Source of the DNA: Erythrobacter sp. UBA1916
Lineage (GTDB): Bacteria; Pseudomonadota; Alphaproteobacteria; Sphingomonadales; Sphingomonadaceae
Direction of reading: 5' to 3'
DNA: 64,000 nt
NCBI GenBank assembly: GCA_002337385.1
Contig: DDFY01000030.1
Coordinates: 40,459 to 104,458, forward strand
The notes below the pieces were generated by a model, which was given only the letters and a program-made list of their open reading frames with translations, did not search any database and was not told where the DNA came from. This document shows positions 1-7,288 of the stretch, piece after piece; the stretch's first letter is position 1, and each line of letters begins with the position of its first letter. Position numbers and translations under genes: made by a program.

Positions 1-812
1 GCCGGCGCGCCATGCCGGTCAAGCACATAGCCGCCAGCATAGGGCCGGTTATGGCTGGCAAGCCATCGGTTCGCTGAAAAATGCGCCAGCGCGCTCTGCA
101 CGAGCCCGCCATCGCAGGATGCTCCGAACCGGTCGCCGATAACGAAGTCCACCGCGCGCCCGACACCGGTTTTCGGGCCGAGTGGTGGCATCGAGTGCAA
201 ATCGATCAGCAAGGCCGTGCCCCAGCGATCGCGCAGGCGTTCCATGCTGGTTTCCAGCTCGCGGTGGTATGGCTGATGCACCTCGTCGATGCGCGCGCCC
301 AGTTCCGTCGGTGTCAGGCGCTGGCGCCACAGTTCGCCCATGCCCGGCAGACGCCGTGGCACCAGCCCCAGCCCACTGCGCGAGCGCCGTCCGGCGGCAA
401 AGCGCGCAAACGAGCCCCGCTCCCCGCTTGGTGCCCCGCCCATCACCATGTCCCAATCCATGTCATCGGTGGCGCGATTGAGGTCGATCATCGCACGGGG
501 CGCGCGGGCGACCAGCAGGTCAGCCCCGGTCTCAAGCGCGACCTGTTCGGCCACCAGATCAATCAGGCGGTCTTCCAGCCGCACCGAGGCCATCGCTGGA
601 TTGCGCATTCGCGCCAGCAGGTCGGATGGATAGGTCCGCCCGGCGTGCGGGACAGCAATGAGCACCGGGATCGGCGCTGGATCGCGGCGGTGAAGCACGA
701 AGGCTGGCTGGCCGCGCATTCCCGGCAACGAGCCACCACCATGGGTCTGCGATGCTGTCGATCGGGCTCGCAATGCCTGCGAATCGCTCTTTCGGGGCGG
801 CGTGAGCGTCAT
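1..812 (-). CDS. N-formylglutamate amidohydrolase family protein (3' end cut by window)
   Basis: About 270 codons are visible; the C-terminus lies beyond base 1. The translation has an IAVPHAGRTYP motif near residue 50, an RAPRAMIDLNRATDD segment, and later LLIDLHSMPP followed by VDFVIGD, the arrangement of the N-formylglutamate amidohydrolase (zinc hydrolase) family, which releases glutamate from N-formylglutamate in histidine breakdown or acts on related N-acyl amino acids. The start chosen is the only ATG after the in-frame stop at the 5' side (start MTLTPP), so the N-terminus of about 35 residues is less certain; the upstream open stretch lacks another usual start codon. It is transcribed divergently from cpdR, with 184 bases between them holding both promoters. 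No other histidine-degradation genes are in view, so the exact substrate is unknown. Confidence 0.85.
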   Translation of the reverse strand, partial: MTLTPPRKSDSQALRARSTASQTHGGGSLPGMRGQPAFVLHRRDPAPIPVLIAVPHAGRTYPSDLLARMRNPAMASVRLEDRLIDLVAEQVALETGADLLVARAPRAMIDLNRATDDMDWDMVMGGAPSGERGSFARFAAGRRSRSGLGLVPRRLPGMGELWRQRLTPTELGARIDEVHQPYHRELETSMERLRDRWGTALLIDLHSMPPLGPKTGVGRAVDFVIGDRFGASCDGGLVQSALAHFSANRWLASHNRPYAGGYVLDRHGAP

Positions 813-996
813 CGCCCATTGCTGGCCCGGATTGCCGCCTATGTCAAAATCGGCCGCTGCACAGCGGCGCGCCTAACGGTGGATATTATCCTTGCCCCTT
901 CAGGCTGTCTCAAAGTCGGTCAGGCCGGATTCCATGGAGGAATTTGTAACCGCTTCGAGCTAGGGCTTGGGCTCACTCATGGACAGGGAAGAAAGC

Positions 997-1371
997 ATGA
1001 TCCGGATCCTGCTCGCCGAAGACGACGACGCAATGCGCACCTACCTCACGCGAGCGCTGGAACAGGCTGGTTATTCGGTAATGTCGGTGGGCAATGGGAT
1101 GGACGCTATCCCCTTGCTCGAAACCGAAGTGTTCGACCTCTTGCTGTCCGACATCGTCATGCCCGAGCTGGATGGGATCGAGCTGGCCCAGCGCTGCAAT
1201 GAGATCAGCCCCGGGACCAAGGTGATGTTCATCACCGGATTCGCCGCCGTCGCACTGCGCGCCAGCCGCGAAACGTCGAATGCCAAGATGCTCTCAAAAC
1301 CCTTCCACCTGCGTGATCTGGTGCTCGAAGTGGAGCGGATGTTCGAAGATCAGGCGCTGGCGTTAAACTGA
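997..1371 (+). CDS. cpdR: CpdR-type single-domain response regulator
   Basis: A 124-residue stand-alone receiver domain with no output domain. It shows the acidic pocket LLAEDDDAM (E8, D9, D10), the phospho-acceptor D52 in LLLSDIVMPELDG, the conserved T/S region VMFITGFAAVAL and the lysine in LSKPFHLRDL. This wording, especially FITGFAAVAL and SKPFHLR, is that of CpdR, which in Caulobacter is phosphorylated through CckA-ChpT and, when unphosphorylated, takes ClpXP to the pole to degrade cell-cycle proteins. The start at 997 is preceded by AGGGAAG; a TTG 30 bases upstream is in frame but lacks support. A cckA homologue lies at 27.4-29.9 kb of the same window. Ends before a strong hairpin. Confidence 0.93.
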   Translation: MIRILLAEDDDAMRTYLTRALEQAGYSVMSVGNGMDAIPLLETEVFDLLLSDIVMPELDGIELAQRCNEISPGTKVMFITGFAAVALRASRETSNAKMLSKPFHLRDLVLEVERMFEDQALALN

Positions 1372-1381
1372 GGCCTTGCCA

Positions 1382-1408
1382 GCGCCCTCAGCTGACGCTA
1401 GAGGGCGC
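1382..1408 (+). terminator. Stem-loop after cpdR
   Basis: Perfect 8-bp inverted repeat GCGCCCTC / GAGGGCGC around an 11-base loop in which AGC and GCT can pair further. It sits 10 bases after the cpdR stop. There is no T-run behind it, so it is a hairpin that could stop transcription or protect the mRNA end rather than a textbook intrinsic terminator. Confidence 0.5.
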
Positions 1409-1439
1409 GCCTGCCTTAAACGGCAAACCCGAATGGTGT

Positions 1440-1514
1440 GGGCGTATAGCTCAGTGGTAGAGCACTATGTTGACATCGTAGGGGTCGCAAGTTCAATCCT
1501 TGCTACGCCCACCA
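1440..1514 (+). tRNA. tRNA-Val (anticodon GAC)
   Basis: Cloverleaf is readable by eye: acceptor GGGCGTA pairs with TACGCCC, the D-arm holds AGCTCAGTGGTAGAGC, the anticodon stem CTATG/CGTAG encloses TTGACAT with anticodon GAC (reads GUC/GUU valine), and the T-arm holds GGTTCAA-like GTTCAATC. The 3' CCA is encoded (1512-1514). It stands alone between cpdR and the convergent MerR gene. Confidence 0.96.
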
Positions 1515-1545
1515 TTCGCACTAACCCACTGAAAATGTGAGTGTT

Positions 1546-1953
1546 TCAGCGCGGAAGCTGGTCGCGCGCTTCCTGCTCGATCACTTCGAGCTCGGCGATG
1601 GTCTTGTCGATCGCGTCGCGCTGGTGCCGCAGTTCGCCAAGACGGTCTGCGACCTGCTGCAACAAGTGGCGCATCTGGCTCTCCTTGCCGCGATCGGCAT
1701 CGTAGAGCGACAGGAACTCCCCGATCTCGCGAATCGAGAAGCCCAGCCGCTTGCCGCGCAGGATCAGCTGCATCCGCCCCATCTCGCGCCGCGAATAGAC
1801 ACGCATCGCTCCCACGCGGCGCGGCTGAATCAGCCCCTTGTCCTCATAGAAGCGCAAAGTGCGCTGGGTCACACCCAGCTCCTCCGAAGCCTCGGCTATC
1901 GACTTGAGGCCCTCTTCAGCGGCAACTGAGCCTGTTTCTGCCATCTCGGTCAT
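1546..1953 (-). CDS. MerR-family transcriptional regulator of the acyl-CoA locus
   Basis: 135 residues. The N-terminal winged helix reads KSIAEASEELGVTQRTLRFYEDKGLIQPRR (residues 17-46), the MerR DNA-binding signature, followed by RVYSRREMGRMQLILRGKRLGFSIREIGEFL and a dimerising coiled coil. There is no cysteine, so it is not a metal sensor; it resembles regulators of fatty-acid or branched-chain amino-acid breakdown (LiuR-like). Its ATG overlaps the stop of the upstream acyl-CoA ligase as ATGA, so the two are translationally coupled and expressed as one operon. The palindrome at 3724-3737 in the divergent promoter region is its likely binding site (inference). Confidence 0.88.
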   Translation of the reverse strand: MTEMAETGSVAAEEGLKSIAEASEELGVTQRTLRFYEDKGLIQPRRVGAMRVYSRREMGRMQLILRGKRLGFSIREIGEFLSLYDADRGKESQMRHLLQQVADRLGELRHQRDAIDKTIAELEVIEQEARDQLPR

Positions 1954-3659
1954 GCCGATGTCTCCTCCTTGCGCGCGGCGGCCTTGGCACGCTCCTCGGC
2001 AACCAGTTCTTTCTTTTCGAGCTTGCCGACCAGGGTCTTGGGCAACTCGGGGCGGAATTCGTATGCGTCGGGCATTTCGATTGGGTTCAGTCTGTCCTTG
2101 AGAAAGGCGTCAAGCTCAGCCTCGGACAGGTCCATCCCATCGTGCAAGGCGATAAACAGCTTAGGTGCCTCACCGCGGTAGTCGTCGGGTATCCCTATCG
2201 CAACGGCTTCCTTCACCGCCGGATGCTCATAGGCGGCGTCCTCGATGATGCGTGGATAGACGTTGTAGCCCGAGCACAGGATGATGTCCTTGATGCGGTC
2301 GACCAGGAACAGGTAACCATCCTCGTCGAGATAGCCGATATCCCCCGTGCGCAGTGCGCCATCAACGAAGGCGGTCTCGGTGGCGTCGGGGCGGTTCCAG
2401 TAACCGCGCATCAGCTGCATCCCGCGCGCGCAAACCTCGCCGCGTTCGCCCACGCCCTTGCAGCATTCGCCGGTTTCGGGATCGCGAATCTCGATGATGG
2501 TGTGCGGAAAGGCAGGGCCGGCCGAATTATCCTTCACCGGCGTGCGCCCGAGCAGCGGATTGCAGGTGATGATCGGCGAGGCCTCGGTCAGGCCATAGCC
2601 TTCCGAGATGGGAGAACCGGTGCGCCGCTCGTACTGGCTGCGCACATCGAACGGCAACGGTGCCCCGCCCGAGATCGAGGTGCGGACCATCGAGAGGTCG
2701 GGCACCTTGTTATCGGGCAGCGAACCGATGGCGTTGTAGATCGTGGGCACGGCGAAAATCTGCGTCGGCGGCTTGCGCTTCACCGTCGCCAGCACCTCGT
2801 CCATCACGAAGCGCGGCAGCAGCACCAGTTCGCTGGCGGTGTCGATGCCGTAGTTGAGCACGCAGGTCAGCCCGAACACATGAAACAGCGGCAGCACGCC
2901 CAGCGTGCGTTCCTGCATGGCCCGCTCATTGCCCACGTGCAGCATCATCTGCGCCGAATTCGCCGCCAGCCCCGCGTGGGTGAGCATCGCGCCCTTCGGC
3001 CTGCCGGTGGTGCCGCCGGTATATTGCAGCACGGCCACGTCATCCGGTGTGATATCGGCCTGCTGCGCCAGCGGTGCATGGGCGGCGAGGCGGCGGTAGT
3101 CGAGATAGTCCACCCCGGCACGCTTCTTGGCGAGGTCGCCGCGCTTCAGGGTACGCAGACCAAGGCCCTGCCAGAACGGTAGCACGTCGGCCATCGGGCA
3201 CAGCAGGATGCGTTCGAGCGCGCTCTTGCCATGCGCAGCGGCAACCTTGCCGTGCAAGGCTTCGAGATCGGGCACGGCGATGATCTTCGCCCCCGAGTCG
3301 GCGATCAGGAATTCCAGCTCGTGCTCGGAATAGAGCGGGTTGAGGTTCACCACGATCGCGCCCAGCCGCAGGACGGCAAAATAAACGATCACAGAATAGG
3401 GCGTGTTGGGCAGGCACAGGCCGAACCGGTCGCCCTTGCCCAGCCCTGCATCGGCCAGCCCGCCCGCCAGCCGGTCCACCGCTTCACCAAGTTCGGCATA
3501 AGTCCATTCACGGCCAAGGAAATCCATCGCGATGCGATTGGGATGGGTCGCAACCGAATGGTCCAGCGCCTCGGTCAGAACCCGTTTGCGCAAGTGGCCC
3601 GATGCGTCGAGAATGCGACTCGTATCGAGCGGCAGGATTTCCGATTCAGCCTGGTTCAT
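1950..3659 (-). CDS. fadD: Long-chain fatty-acid--CoA ligase
   Basis: 569 residues of the ANL adenylating superfamily. ATP-binding loop YTGGTTGRPKG at 213-223, second motif GYGLTEASP at 354-362, ribose-binding TGD at 438-440, hinge DRIKDIILCSGYNVYP at 454-469 and the catalytic lysine in TLVGKLEKK (K546). The enzyme activates free fatty acids to acyl-CoA with ATP, feeding the beta-oxidation genes transcribed away from it at 3.8-9.1 kb. It is followed by, and overlaps, the MerR regulator gene. The start is set by the start of homology and the lack of in-frame alternatives close by. The length and motifs fit FadD-like long-chain ligases better than short-chain ones, but chain-length preference cannot be read here. 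Confidence 0.92.
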   Translation of the reverse strand: MNQAESEILPLDTSRILDASGHLRKRVLTEALDHSVATHPNRIAMDFLGREWTYAELGEAVDRLAGGLADAGLGKGDRFGLCLPNTPYSVIVYFAVLRLGAIVVNLNPLYSEHELEFLIADSGAKIIAVPDLEALHGKVAAAHGKSALERILLCPMADVLPFWQGLGLRTLKRGDLAKKRAGVDYLDYRRLAAHAPLAQQADITPDDVAVLQYTGGTTGRPKGAMLTHAGLAANSAQMMLHVGNERAMQERTLGVLPLFHVFGLTCVLNYGIDTASELVLLPRFVMDEVLATVKRKPPTQIFAVPTIYNAIGSLPDNKVPDLSMVRTSISGGAPLPFDVRSQYERRTGSPISEGYGLTEASPIITCNPLLGRTPVKDNSAGPAFPHTIIEIRDPETGECCKGVGERGEVCARGMQLMRGYWNRPDATETAFVDGALRTGDIGYLDEDGYLFLVDRIKDIILCSGYNVYPRIIEDAAYEHPAVKEAVAIGIPDDYRGEAPKLFIALHDGMDLSEAELDAFLKDRLNPIEMPDAYEFRPELPKTLVGKLEKKELVAEERAKAAARKEETSA

Positions 3660-3723
3660 CAGGCACCCTTTCCCGTTATGATGCGTTAGACTGGAAGAAA
3701 CCGCATCTTGATTTTGCTTGGCT

Positions 3724-3737
3724 TGACGTATACGTCA
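3724..3737. promoter_or_regulatory. Palindromic operator between fadD and thiolase operons
   Basis: TGACGTATACGTCA is a perfect 14-base palindrome, 65 bases upstream of the fadD start and 76 bases upstream of the thiolase start. It overlaps a possible -35 (TTGACG, 3723-3728) that is 19 bases from a weak -10-like TTTATC (3748-3753). An over-long spacer with a dyad in it is the usual layout of a MerR-controlled promoter, so the MerR protein encoded at 1546-1953 is the likely ligand. Confidence 0.6.
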
Positions 3738-3812
3738 GGCTCTGAACTTTATCGTAACAAAACGGCGCAAAAGGTCAATGCGCTGGAGAGAAGAGAGAAA
3801 GGCACCGTTCCC

Positions 3813-4946
3813 ATGAGCCAGGCTGTTATTGCCGGATATGTCCGCTCCCCCTTCCATCCTGCCTATCGCGGCGCGCTCGCCAAGGTACGCCCTGACGATC
3901 TTGCTGCCAACACCATCAAGGGCCTGATCGAACGCACGGGCGTGAAGGCTGAAGGCATCGAGGATCTGGTGCTCGGCTGCGCCTTCCCCGAGGGCGAACA
4001 GGGTTTCAACCTCGCCCGTCTCGTGGTGCTGCTGGCAGACCTGCCGCAGTCGATCGGCGGGATCACGATGAACCGCTTCTGCGGCTCCTCGATGAGCGCT
4101 ATTCACTATGCCGCGGGCCAGATCGCGCTGGGCGCGGGTGAGGTGTTCATCTGCGCCGGCGTCGAATCGATGAGCCGGGTGCCGATGACCGGGTTCAATC
4201 CCATGCCCAACCCCGAGCTGGCCAAGCGCAGCGCCGCCTATGTCGGCATGGGTGACACCGCCGAGAACGTGGCGAAGAAGTATGACCTGTCGCGCGCGGC
4301 GCAGGAAGAGTTTGCCCTAGCCAGTCAGAAGAAGGCAGGTGCTGCCATCGAAGCGGGCAAGCTGAAGGACGAGATCATCCCGATCGAGACCGCCAATGGC
4401 CTTGTTGACGCGGACGGCACGCCCCGCCCCGGCACCACTGCCGAAGACCTTGCCGGTCTCAAGCTCGCCTTCGACAAGAACGGCAGTGTCACCGCCGGCA
4501 CCTCTTCCCCGCTGACAGATGGCGCGGCCGCCGTGCTGGTTTGCTCGGAGGAATATGCCAAGGCCAACGGGCTGCCGATCATCGCCAAGATCAAGTCCAT
4601 GGCCATTTCCGGCTGCGCGCCCGAGATCATGGGTATCGGCCCGGTCGAAGCGACTAAGAAGGCGCTTAAGCGGGCGGGCCTGACGATGGACGATATCGAC
4701 ATCGTCGAACTGAATGAGGCCTTCTCCAGCCAGTCGCTTGCCTGCATCGGCGACCTCGGCATCCCGACCGAAAAGATCAACCTCGACGGCGGCGCCATCG
4801 CCATCGGCCACCCGCTCGGCGCGACGGGCGCGCGGATCACGGGTAAGGTCGCCCAATTGCTGAAGCGCGAGGGCAAGAAATATGCACTCGCCACGCAGTG
4901 CATCGGCGGCGGCCAAGGCATCGCCACCATCCTGGAGGCTGAATAA
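3813..4946 (+). CDS. fadA: Acetyl-CoA acyltransferase (thiolase)
   Basis: 377 residues. The acyl-accepting cysteine is C90 in NRFCGSSMSAI, with H333 in GHPLGATGAR and C363 in CIGGGQG completing the catalytic set. It cleaves 3-ketoacyl-CoA with CoA to acetyl-CoA and a shortened acyl-CoA, the last beta-oxidation step. Start ATG has GAGAAAGG 11 bases upstream; a longer reading frame upstream has no support. The stop TAA shares its last base with the ATG of the next gene (TAATG), so thiolase and dehydrogenase/hydratase are made together. The gene order thiolase, FadN-type enzyme, acyl-CoA dehydrogenase has the same content as the Bacillus fadNAE operon. Confidence 0.94.
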   Translation: MSQAVIAGYVRSPFHPAYRGALAKVRPDDLAANTIKGLIERTGVKAEGIEDLVLGCAFPEGEQGFNLARLVVLLADLPQSIGGITMNRFCGSSMSAIHYAAGQIALGAGEVFICAGVESMSRVPMTGFNPMPNPELAKRSAAYVGMGDTAENVAKKYDLSRAAQEEFALASQKKAGAAIEAGKLKDEIIPIETANGLVDADGTPRPGTTAEDLAGLKLAFDKNGSVTAGTSSPLTDGAAAVLVCSEEYAKANGLPIIAKIKSMAISGCAPEIMGIGPVEATKKALKRAGLTMDDIDIVELNEAFSSQSLACIGDLGIPTEKINLDGGAIAIGHPLGATGARITGKVAQLLKREGKKYALATQCIGGGQGIATILEAE

Positions 4947-7276
4947 TGAGTGACAGCACAATCTCAAAAGTCTGCGTGATCGGGGCTGGCACCATGGGTG
5001 CCGGTATAGCCGCGCAGGTCGCCAATGCGGGCGTGCCGGTGTTGCTGCTGGACATCGTCCCCAAGGAGGGCAGCAACCGCAATGCCATCGCCGAGGGCGC
5101 GGTTGCGAAGATGCTGAAGACCGACCCCGCCCCCTTCATGAGCAAGCGCGCGGCCAAGCTGGTCGAAACGGGCAATATCGAGGATCACCTCGACAAGGTG
5201 GCCGAGTGTGACTGGGTGATCGAGGCGATCATCGAGCGACTCGACATCAAGCAAGACCTTTACGCCAAGCTGGAAAAGGTCCGCACACCCGGCACGGCTG
5301 TGAGTTCGAACACCTCGACCATCCCGCTCGCGCAGCTGACCGATGGCCGCTCGGACGAATTCAAGCGCGACTTCCTCATCACGCACTTCTTCAATCCGCC
5401 GCGCTACATGCGGCTGATCGAAATCGTGGCGGGTCCGCACAGCGATCCGGCCACCGTCGCCAAGGTGAGCGACTTTGCCGACCGCAAGCTCGGCAAGACG
5501 CCGGTGACCTGCGAGGATTCGCCGGGTTTCATCGCCAACCGCATCGGCACCTTCTGGATTCAGGCCGCAGTCAACGCTGCCTTCGACATGGGCATATCGG
5601 TGGAAGATGCCGACGCCATTGGCGGCAAGCCGATGGGCGTACCCAAGACCGGCATTTTCGGGCTGATCGACCTGATCGGGCTCGACCTGATGCCCTATCT
5701 GCAAAAGAGCCTCACCAGCACCCTGCCCGCCGACGATCCCTATCAAAAGATCGCCCGCAGCGAGCCGCTGATCGAGAATCTGATTTCCGAAGGCTATACC
5801 GGCCGCAAGGGCAAGGGCGGGTTCTACCGCATCAACCGTGAAGGCGGCGGCAAGGTCAAGGAAGCCATCGACCTCAAGAGCGGCGAATTTTCCGCCGCGC
5901 GCGGATCAAGCGTGGTGCGCGGTTCGGCAGCCAAGGGCAACCTCGGCAAGCTTATCTCCATTCCCGGCAAGGTGGGCGACTATGCCTGGGCCATTCTCGG
6001 CCCGACCCTGTCCTATTCGGCCAGCATCGTGCCCGAGGCGACTGAGACCATCGTCGGCGTCGATGATGCGATGAAGCTCGGCTACAACTGGAAGTCGGGC
6101 CCGTTCGAGATGATCGACAAGATCGGCGCGGCCAAGCTGGTCGAGCGGCTGAAGGCCGATGGCCTGCCCGTGCCGCCGCTGCTCGAACAGGTCGGTGATG
6201 GCAGCTTCTACCGGGTCGAGAACGGCAAGCGCCAGTATTTCGGCACCGATGGTGAGTATCACGACGTGGTGCGCCCCGAGGGTGTGGTGCTGCTGGAGGA
6301 CATCAAGCTCTCCGCCGAGCCGCTCATCAAGAATGCCTCCGCTGCGCTGTGGGACGTCGGCGACGGGGTCGCCTGCCTCGAATTCACCGGCAAGATGAAC
6401 ACGCTCGAGGGCGATGTCATGAAGCTGATCCATCAGGCCGTGCCGCTGGTGGCGAAGGACTTCAAGGCGCTGGTGGTTTACAACGAAGGCCCGGCCTTCT
6501 CGGCTGGTGCGAACCTCGGCCTTGCTATCTTCGCGATGAATATCGCCGCGTGGAGCGAAGTCGAAAAGCTGGTCAAAGGCGGACAGGCTGCTTTGAAGGC
6601 GCTCAAATATGCGCCCTTCCCCGTCGTTGCCGCGCCTACGGGCCTCGCTCTGGGCGGCGGGTGTGAGGTCTGCCTCAATTCGGATGCGATTCAGGCCCAT
6701 GCCGAGACCTATATCGGCCTCGTCGAAACCGGCGTGGGCATCGTCCCCGGCTGGGGCGGCTGCGGCGAGATGCTCGAACGCTGGATCGACAATCCGCGCG
6801 CACCCAAGGGGCCGATGGCAGCGGTGAGCAAGGTGTTCGAAATCGTCTCCACCGCCACCGTGGCCAAGAGCGCCGCCAATGCCAAGGAACTGGGCTTCCT
6901 GCGTCCAACCGACCAGGTCACCATGAACCGCGACCGCTTGCTGTTTGACGCCAAGCAGCGCGCGCTGTCGATGGTCGATGGCTATGTGCCGCCCGAAAAG
7001 CCCGAGTTCCGCCTCCCCGGCGCATCGGGCCGCGCAGCGCTCAAGCTGGCGGTGGACGGCTTCCGCAAACGCGGCATCGCCACCCCGCATGACGAGGTCG
7101 TGGCAGCAGAGCTGGCCAATGTGCTGACCGGCGGCGACACCGATCCGACCGAAGTCGTGACCGAGGACCAGATGCTCAAGCTGGAATACGAGAGCTTCAT
7201 GCGATTGGTCCGCAATCCAAATTCGCAGGCCCGGGTCGAGCATATGCTCGAAACCGGCAAGCCCCTGCGCAACTAA
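4946..7276 (+). CDS. 3-hydroxyacyl-CoA dehydrogenase / enoyl-CoA hydratase (FadN-type domain order)
   Basis: 776 residues. The NAD-binding dehydrogenase domain is N-terminal (VCVIGAGTMGAGIAAQ from residue 9, then ITHFFNPPRYM), with the dehydrogenase C-terminal repeat following (TCEDSPGFIANRIG) and an enoyl-CoA hydratase fold from about residue 470 (FSAGANL, then GLALGGGCEV). This order is the reverse of FadB/FadJ and matches FadN. It would hydrate enoyl-CoA and oxidise the 3-hydroxyacyl-CoA. The ribosome site CTGGAGG lies in the end of the thiolase gene. The acyl-CoA dehydrogenase gene starts 12 bases after its stop. Confidence 0.92.
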   Translation: MSDSTISKVCVIGAGTMGAGIAAQVANAGVPVLLLDIVPKEGSNRNAIAEGAVAKMLKTDPAPFMSKRAAKLVETGNIEDHLDKVAECDWVIEAIIERLDIKQDLYAKLEKVRTPGTAVSSNTSTIPLAQLTDGRSDEFKRDFLITHFFNPPRYMRLIEIVAGPHSDPATVAKVSDFADRKLGKTPVTCEDSPGFIANRIGTFWIQAAVNAAFDMGISVEDADAIGGKPMGVPKTGIFGLIDLIGLDLMPYLQKSLTSTLPADDPYQKIARSEPLIENLISEGYTGRKGKGGFYRINREGGGKVKEAIDLKSGEFSAARGSSVVRGSAAKGNLGKLISIPGKVGDYAWAILGPTLSYSASIVPEATETIVGVDDAMKLGYNWKSGPFEMIDKIGAAKLVERLKADGLPVPPLLEQVGDGSFYRVENGKRQYFGTDGEYHDVVRPEGVVLLEDIKLSAEPLIKNASAALWDVGDGVACLEFTGKMNTLEGDVMKLIHQAVPLVAKDFKALVVYNEGPAFSAGANLGLAIFAMNIAAWSEVEKLVKGGQAALKALKYAPFPVVAAPTGLALGGGCEVCLNSDAIQAHAETYIGLVETGVGIVPGWGGCGEMLERWIDNPRAPKGPMAAVSKVFEIVSTATVAKSAANAKELGFLRPTDQVTMNRDRLLFDAKQRALSMVDGYVPPEKPEFRLPGASGRAALKLAVDGFRKRGIATPHDEVVAAELANVLTGGDTDPTEVVTEDQMLKLEYESFMRLVRNPNSQARVEHMLETGKPLRN

Positions 7277-7288
7277 GGGAGAGACGCG

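Noticed and set aside
81..1202. A 373-codon plus-strand frame over the amidohydrolase and cpdR.
   Set aside because: The minus strand encodes a conserved amidohydrolase there and cpdR uses another frame.
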